From: a bacterium
GTDB lineage: Bacteria > Armatimonadota > Zipacnadia > Zipacnadales > Zipacnadaceae
Length of the DNA stretch: 64,000 nt
Reading direction: 5' to 3'
Assembly: GCA_030603495.1 (NCBI GenBank)
Contig: JAUVXR010000012.1
Location: 1-64,000, forward strand
The notes beneath the pieces were generated by a model. The model was given only the letters and a program-made list of their open reading frames with translations, ran no database searches and was not told the origin of the DNA. Each line of letters begins with the position of its first letter. Position 1 is the first letter of the stretch. Both the position numbers and the translations under genes were made by a program. Below, piece by piece: positions 60,601 to 64,000 of this stretch.

Positions 60601-61704
60601 TTAGCGTCGCTGCCGCTGCCTATAGACCTCGTCTACGAAATCGCCGAATTGCCCTTTGAAGCGCTCCACTCCGAAGCGCAGGGCGTTGGCGCGGCAGGCT
60701 TGGGGGGCGAACTCCATCTCGCCAAAGCGGTCAACTGCTGCGCAGAGTGCCTCCGGAGTCTGCTGGGCGAAAAGCAAGCCAGTCTGACCGTCCACAATCG
60801 TTTCGAGTGCCCCTCCGGCGGCACTGGCAATGACTGGCCGGCCTGCGCTCTGGGCTTCCAGCGGAGCAATGCCGAAATCTTCCTCCTGGGGCATTACAAA
60901 GGCCCGGCAGCGGGCCACCAGTTCGGTGACCTCCTCGTCTTCGCGCCACCCCAGCAGTTGCACGGTCGGGCCAGCTAGGCTCTGAAGGCGCTGGTATTCC
61001 GGACCACGCCCGACCACTATCAGGGGTAGCTTGAGCCGGTTGAACGCCTCAATCGCCAGGTCCACGCGCTTGTATGGATTCAGGTTGCTGACGATCAGGA
61101 AGTAGTCTTCGTGGCCGTCCACCGGCTGGAAGCGGTCGGTGTCCACCGGGGGATAGATTATCACCGAATCGCGCTCGAAGTACCGGCGGATCCGCTCCTG
61201 GACGGCCTGGGATATCGCCACGAAGTCGGTCACTCGCCGGGTGCTGCGCTTATCCCAGCGGCGCAGGCCGGGCAAGGTCGCTCGGATCAGGCTGCGGGCA
61301 ATCGGGCCGGCGCGCAGGCTGTGAATATACTCCTCGCTCCAGTGCCACAGGAAGCGAGCCGGGGAGTAGCAATAGCAGATATGAATTGCCCGTGGAGCCG
61401 GCTGGACGTTCTTCACCCAGGCGCTGCTGGCGCTGATGATCAGATCATAGTTACGCAGGTCCAAGCGTTCGACCGCCAGCGGCATCAGCGGGAAGAGCTT
61501 ACGGTGAAACCTCTTCGCGCCGGGCAGTCTTTGCAGGAACGAGGTGCGGATGTCCCAGCCCGTGGTGGCTTCCCCCATCTTCTCGGGGTCATACAGCAGC
61601 GTGTAGATGGACGCATCGGGGTAGAGGTCGCGAAAGACGGCCAGGACCCGCTCTGCTCCCCGCATCCCTTGCATTAAGTAGTCGTGGACCAATGCAACGC
61701 GCAT
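60601..61704 (-). CDS. Glycosyltransferase family 4 protein
   Basis: 367 residues, GT-B fold. N-terminal RVALVHDYLMQGMRGAERVL is the usual acceptor-side opening of GT4; VSNLNPYKRVDLAIEAF begins the nucleotide-sugar domain, LIVVGRGPEYQRLQ and VQLLGWREDEEVTELV follow, and EDFGIAPLEAQSAGRPVIAS has the EX7E catalytic/donor motif. It probably adds a hexose (often mannose) in envelope polysaccharide synthesis on the cytoplasmic face. It is 28 bases downstream of aroE in the same direction, so transcriptionally linked to the mltG operon. Confidence 0.9.
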   Translation of the reverse strand: MRVALVHDYLMQGMRGAERVLAVFRDLYPDASIYTLLYDPEKMGEATTGWDIRTSFLQRLPGAKRFHRKLFPLMPLAVERLDLRNYDLIISASSAWVKNVQPAPRAIHICYCYSPARFLWHWSEEYIHSLRAGPIARSLIRATLPGLRRWDKRSTRRVTDFVAISQAVQERIRRYFERDSVIIYPPVDTDRFQPVDGHEDYFLIVSNLNPYKRVDLAIEAFNRLKLPLIVVGRGPEYQRLQSLAGPTVQLLGWREDEEVTELVARCRAFVMPQEEDFGIAPLEAQSAGRPVIASAAGGALETIVDGQTGLLFAQQTPEALCAAVDRFGEMEFAPQACRANALRFGVERFKGQFGDFVDEVYRQRQRR

Positions 61705-61732
61705 TGGCTGCCGTTACTCCTCACTGGTGCCT

Positions 61733-62635
61733 CTAGTGGTCCGGTGAGCGCGAAAAATCGTCGAGCGCCTCGAGCAATGCCAGGCGCATTACTTCGACGG
61801 GCGCATCCTGGCCCGTCCAGCGCTCGAAGGCAATCGCGCCCTGGTGGACCAGCATACCCGTGCCGTCGAGGACACGAGCGCCGGCCTCGCGCGCGGCCCT
61901 GAGCAGCACGGTATCGCGAGGGTTATACGTCAAGTCGCAAACCAATTGACAGGATCGAAGCCACGCGGGGGAGATAACTGGCGCGACGTCAACGTCCGGA
62001 TACATACCCACCGGAGTTGAGTCTATAATGACGTGCGCGGCAGTGACGACCTCTGCAAGCTCGGGGCTGTCCAGCCCCACCGCACGCACGGCTTCGAAGT
62101 CGGCGGCCTGCTTCACCAGCTCGGCCAACTCGATAGCGCGTTGTGGAGTGCGGTTGACGATGACCAGTTCGGCAGGTGCATCCTCCGCTACCGCCAGGGC
62201 TACGGCACGGGCCGAGCCCCCCGCGCCGATGAGCACGACCCGGTTCTCAGTGACGCCTTCGCCGGCTTCGGCCAGGGCGCGCATGAAGCCTGGACCATCG
62301 GTACTGTCCCCGCTCAGATGACCGTCAACGTTGTCAATGGTATTGACCACGCCGAGCGTCCGGCTGACCGGCGAGATTTCGTCGAGGTGGGGAACGACTG
62401 CCGCCTTGTGGGGAATGGTGACATTGAGGCCTCGGATCGCCAGACCCCGTAGGCCGGCCATTGCCTCAGCAATGCCCTCAGGATGCACTTCGAAGGCCAC
62501 GTAAACCCAATTAAGACCTATCGCCCGGAGGGCGGCATTGTGCATCGGCGGGGAAAGACTGTGCTTCACCGGCCAGCCAATAACCCCGACTACCTGGGTC
62601 GCTCCGTCCACATCCACCGCACTATCCCGACTCAT
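61733..62635 (-). CDS. aroE: Shikimate dehydrogenase
   Basis: 300 residues. It reduces 3-dehydroshikimate with NADPH. VVGVIGWPVKHSLSPPMHNA (shikimate loop), LNVTIPHKAAV (catalytic Lys), NTIDNVDGHLSGDSTDGPGF (catalytic Asp), VLIGAGGSARAVALA (NADP glycine loop), VNRTPQRA (NADP phosphate), and DGTGMLVHQGAIAFERWTG. The first ~10 and last ~10 residues are extra. GGAGG 7 bases before ATG 62635 fixes the start, which overlaps the yqeG stop by 14 bases, showing coupling. Confidence 0.95.
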   Translation of the reverse strand: MSRDSAVDVDGATQVVGVIGWPVKHSLSPPMHNAALRAIGLNWVYVAFEVHPEGIAEAMAGLRGLAIRGLNVTIPHKAAVVPHLDEISPVSRTLGVVNTIDNVDGHLSGDSTDGPGFMRALAEAGEGVTENRVVLIGAGGSARAVALAVAEDAPAELVIVNRTPQRAIELAELVKQAADFEAVRAVGLDSPELAEVVTAAHVIIDSTPVGMYPDVDVAPVISPAWLRSCQLVCDLTYNPRDTVLLRAAREAGARVLDGTGMLVHQGAIAFERWTGQDAPVEVMRLALLEALDDFSRSPDH

Positions 62636-63191
62636 TGCCTGCCTCCACCTGTGAGCCGATTTCGTGGGCGCTGACCGGTGGCCAGATGCCCCTGCTGGTG
62701 AGTCGCATCCTGATTAGGGCTTCTATCCAGCGATTGATGCGTGTAATGAAGAATTCTGAATCGCTGAGGGTATGAACCATGATGGTATGCATGCCCAGGC
62801 GATTGCCGCCGAAGATGTCGGTGAGGAGCTGGTCGCCGATCATCGCGGTTTCGGCGGGCGCTACGCCGGTGTGCTGTATGGCTTCGCGGTAGCCGCCACC
62901 AAAGGGCTTGCGGCCCCAGCCCCAGCGGCAGACATAGGGCAAAGCCAGTACCTTGCCCAGGTGCCGTAGTCGGCGCGCGGTAATGCTGTTGCTGAGCAGG
63001 CAAATCGCGAAGTTGTCCTTGGCTCGATTGAGCCACTTCACGCGCTGCTTGGGTATGCGGTGGCCCCGCCAGTTGACCAGAGTATTGTCCACGTCAATGA
63101 GCAGTGCCTTGATGCCCCGGTTAAGCAGGGCTTGCTGGTCAATGTTCTCCAGGCGGGGTACAATTTCGTCGGGACAGAATCGTTCTAGCAA
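62622..63191 (-). CDS. YqeG-family HAD phosphatase
   Basis: 189 residues. HAD motif I KALLIDVDNTLVNW, motif II LLSNSIT, motif III Lys (WGRKPFGGGYREA) and motif IV AMIGDQLLTDIFGGNR. This is the YqeG group ('kaviiDlDNTL' and 'GDQl.TDv.g.n'), in Firmicutes sitting beside aroE and ribosome genes; the physiological substrate is a phosphorylated metabolite (phosphatidylglycerophosphate in mitochondrial PTPMT1-like relatives is one idea). It starts with TTG at 63191 behind GAGAGG, 3 bases after the mltG stop. Confidence 0.9.
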   Translation of the reverse strand: MLERFCPDEIVPRLENIDQQALLNRGIKALLIDVDNTLVNWRGHRIPKQRVKWLNRAKDNFAICLLSNSITARRLRHLGKVLALPYVCRWGWGRKPFGGGYREAIQHTGVAPAETAMIGDQLLTDIFGGNRLGMHTIMVHTLSDSEFFITRINRWIEALIRMRLTSRGIWPPVSAHEIGSQVEAGNESG

Positions 63192-63194
63192 TTG

Positions 63195-64000
63195 CTACCT
63201 CTCGGCTTTGTCTCGCACCTTTCTGATTGCGGCCTTGTGCTCCTGATAGGTGCGGGAAAAGATATGGCTGCCATCTCCCCGTGCGACATAGAAAAGGTAT
63301 TCGGTCTGCGCCGGCTCAAGCGCAGCGCTCAAACAAGCCAGGCCGGGATTAGATATTGGCCCAGGCGGCAGGCCCATGTGCCTGTAAGTATTGTACGGCG
63401 AGTCTATCTGCAAATCCTTGTTGGTAAGCCGGGCTCGGTGCTCACCCAAGGCGTATAGCACTGTCGCATCGCACTCCAGGCGCATACCTCGGACCAGCCG
63501 ATTACGCAGTACTCCGGCAATGAGCGCGCGCTCGGATTCCTGTTGCGCCTCCTCCTCGACCAGCGAGGCCATTGTGACGACCTCGTGCAGACTGCCCCAG
63601 CGCGCTTCCGTCGGCATGGCCTGCCAGGGGCCTTTGGCAAACTGCGTCGCAAACTCCTCGGCCATGCGGGCAACTATCTGGTCAGCCGTGGTGCTCAGTG
63701 CAAAGTTGTAGGTTTCCGGGAACAGATACCCCTCCGCAGTCCGTGCCCCAGTGGGCAACTTGATCTGCAAAGCTTCTTCTACTGCCTGGGCCGTTGCCGC
63801 CGCCCGAAACTGGTTTTCGTCAACCAGACCCGCCTCGGCTAGCCGGCCAGCAATCTGCGCAATCGTGAAGCCTTCGGGCACGGTTACTGTTGCCGTCGCC
63901 TGCCGACCCTCCACGAGCATTTGGACTATGTCCGGTGCCGACATCGCAGTGGAGACTTGATAGATGCCGCTCTTGAGCTTGTTGGCCCGCCCGGTGATCA
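63195..64000 (-). CDS. mltG: Endolytic murein transglycosylase MltG, partial (5' end beyond window)
   Basis: 267 residues are visible and the frame continues past the right edge with no start seen: upstream of an internal Met the text ITGRANKLKSGIYQVSTAMS belongs to the YceG N-terminal domain. Catalytic LTG-like features: VPEGFTIAQIAGRLAEAGLV, TAEGYLFPETYNFAL (family motif), MASLVEEEAQQESERALIAG (catalytic Glu), NRLVRGMRLECDATVLYALG, DSPYNTYRHMGLPPGPISNPG. It cuts nascent glycan strands in the membrane-periplasm and ends polymerisation. First visible gene of the mltG-yqeG-aroE-GT operon. Confidence 0.95.
   Translation of the reverse strand, partial: ITGRANKLKSGIYQVSTAMSAPDIVQMLVEGRQATATVTVPEGFTIAQIAGRLAEAGLVDENQFRAAATAQAVEEALQIKLPTGARTAEGYLFPETYNFALSTTADQIVARMAEEFATQFAKGPWQAMPTEARWGSLHEVVTMASLVEEEAQQESERALIAGVLRNRLVRGMRLECDATVLYALGEHRARLTNKDLQIDSPYNTYRHMGLPPGPISNPGLACLSAALEPAQTEYLFYVARGDGSHIFSRTYQEHKAAIRKVRDKAER

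Noticed and set aside
1-64000. CRISPR arrays, tRNA, rRNA, insertion sequences
   Set aside because: Looked for repeat-spacer periodicity, tRNA T-loop motifs and transposase or inverted-repeat ends; none seen.

Overview
The window reads as a GC-rich (roughly 60%) diderm bacterium. LpxC (LPS synthesis) and an SLH-domain porin with a beta-barrel ending in Phe show an outer membrane. A Firmicutes-style T-box leader on ilvD and a Gram-positive-type LexA box show Terrabacteria-like regulation. That combination, with many solitary housekeeping genes, fits Armatimonadota or a related diderm Terrabacteria lineage. The assignment is inference; no rRNA or tRNA is present to test it. The organism is probably flagellated: the left edge carries the start of rpoN, a near-perfect sigma-28 promoter, flgM and a flgN-like gene.

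Layout. 1-3.4 kb: rpoN (partial), sigma-28 promoter, flgM, a frameshifted aldo/keto reductase, a second likely sigma-28 promoter, small flagellar-type proteins and a possible fliS remnant. 3.4-18.6 kb: a mosaic of single genes (secreted kelch protein, acyl-CoA synthetase, CBS protein, ThuA, class II aldolase, an SOS-controlled ImuB-like polymerase relic overlapping a glycoside hydrolase, HMGL-type aldolase, TauE-like half transporter, ComFC, glycogen debranching enzyme, Nudix). 18.6-25.3 kb: amidohydrolase remnant, SLH/collagen-like porin, MacAB-like export operon. 25.3-28.3 kb: a small gene graveyard, glnA, M20 peptidase. 28.4-29.9 kb: an AT-richer accessory insert with a P-loop kinase/cytidine-deaminase fusion and a 59-residue ORF. 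29.9-35.1 kb: T-box, ilvD, ilvB, two-subunit class I fumarase. 35-45.4 kb: TPR proteins, fused E1 dehydrogenase, GH57 branching-type enzyme, membrane proteins, lpxC with secG divergent, HIT protein. 45.5-56 kb: Met/Gly-rich secreted protein, orphan solute-binding protein, double M16 protease, SIS isomerase, hisG, leuB-like dehydrogenase, and a membrane/TagA fusion. 56.1-58.1 kb: an AT-richer DUF262 + HEPN gene pair. 58.1-64 kb, minus strand: ROK + PIG-L operon, then mltG-yqeG-aroE-glycosyltransferase operon.

How the genes work together. ilvD and ilvB (valine T-box) with leuB and hisG serve amino-acid synthesis. glnA serves nitrogen assimilation. The GH57 and GH133-type enzymes act on glycogen but lie apart. 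Aldolase, E1 and fumarase belong to central carbon metabolism.

The two most interesting accessory loci are the DUF262-HEPN pair, which looks like a compact RNase-based defence or toxin system, and the kinase-deaminase fusion, which resembles the domain plan of anti-phage dC deaminases. The ImuB-like gene, with a LexA box inside a textbook promoter and its 3' end dual-coded with a hydrolase, is the most unusual single junction. Several intergenic regions hold recognisable gene fragments (GHMP kinase, phosphohexomutase, amidohydrolase, RHS), a sign of ongoing gene loss.
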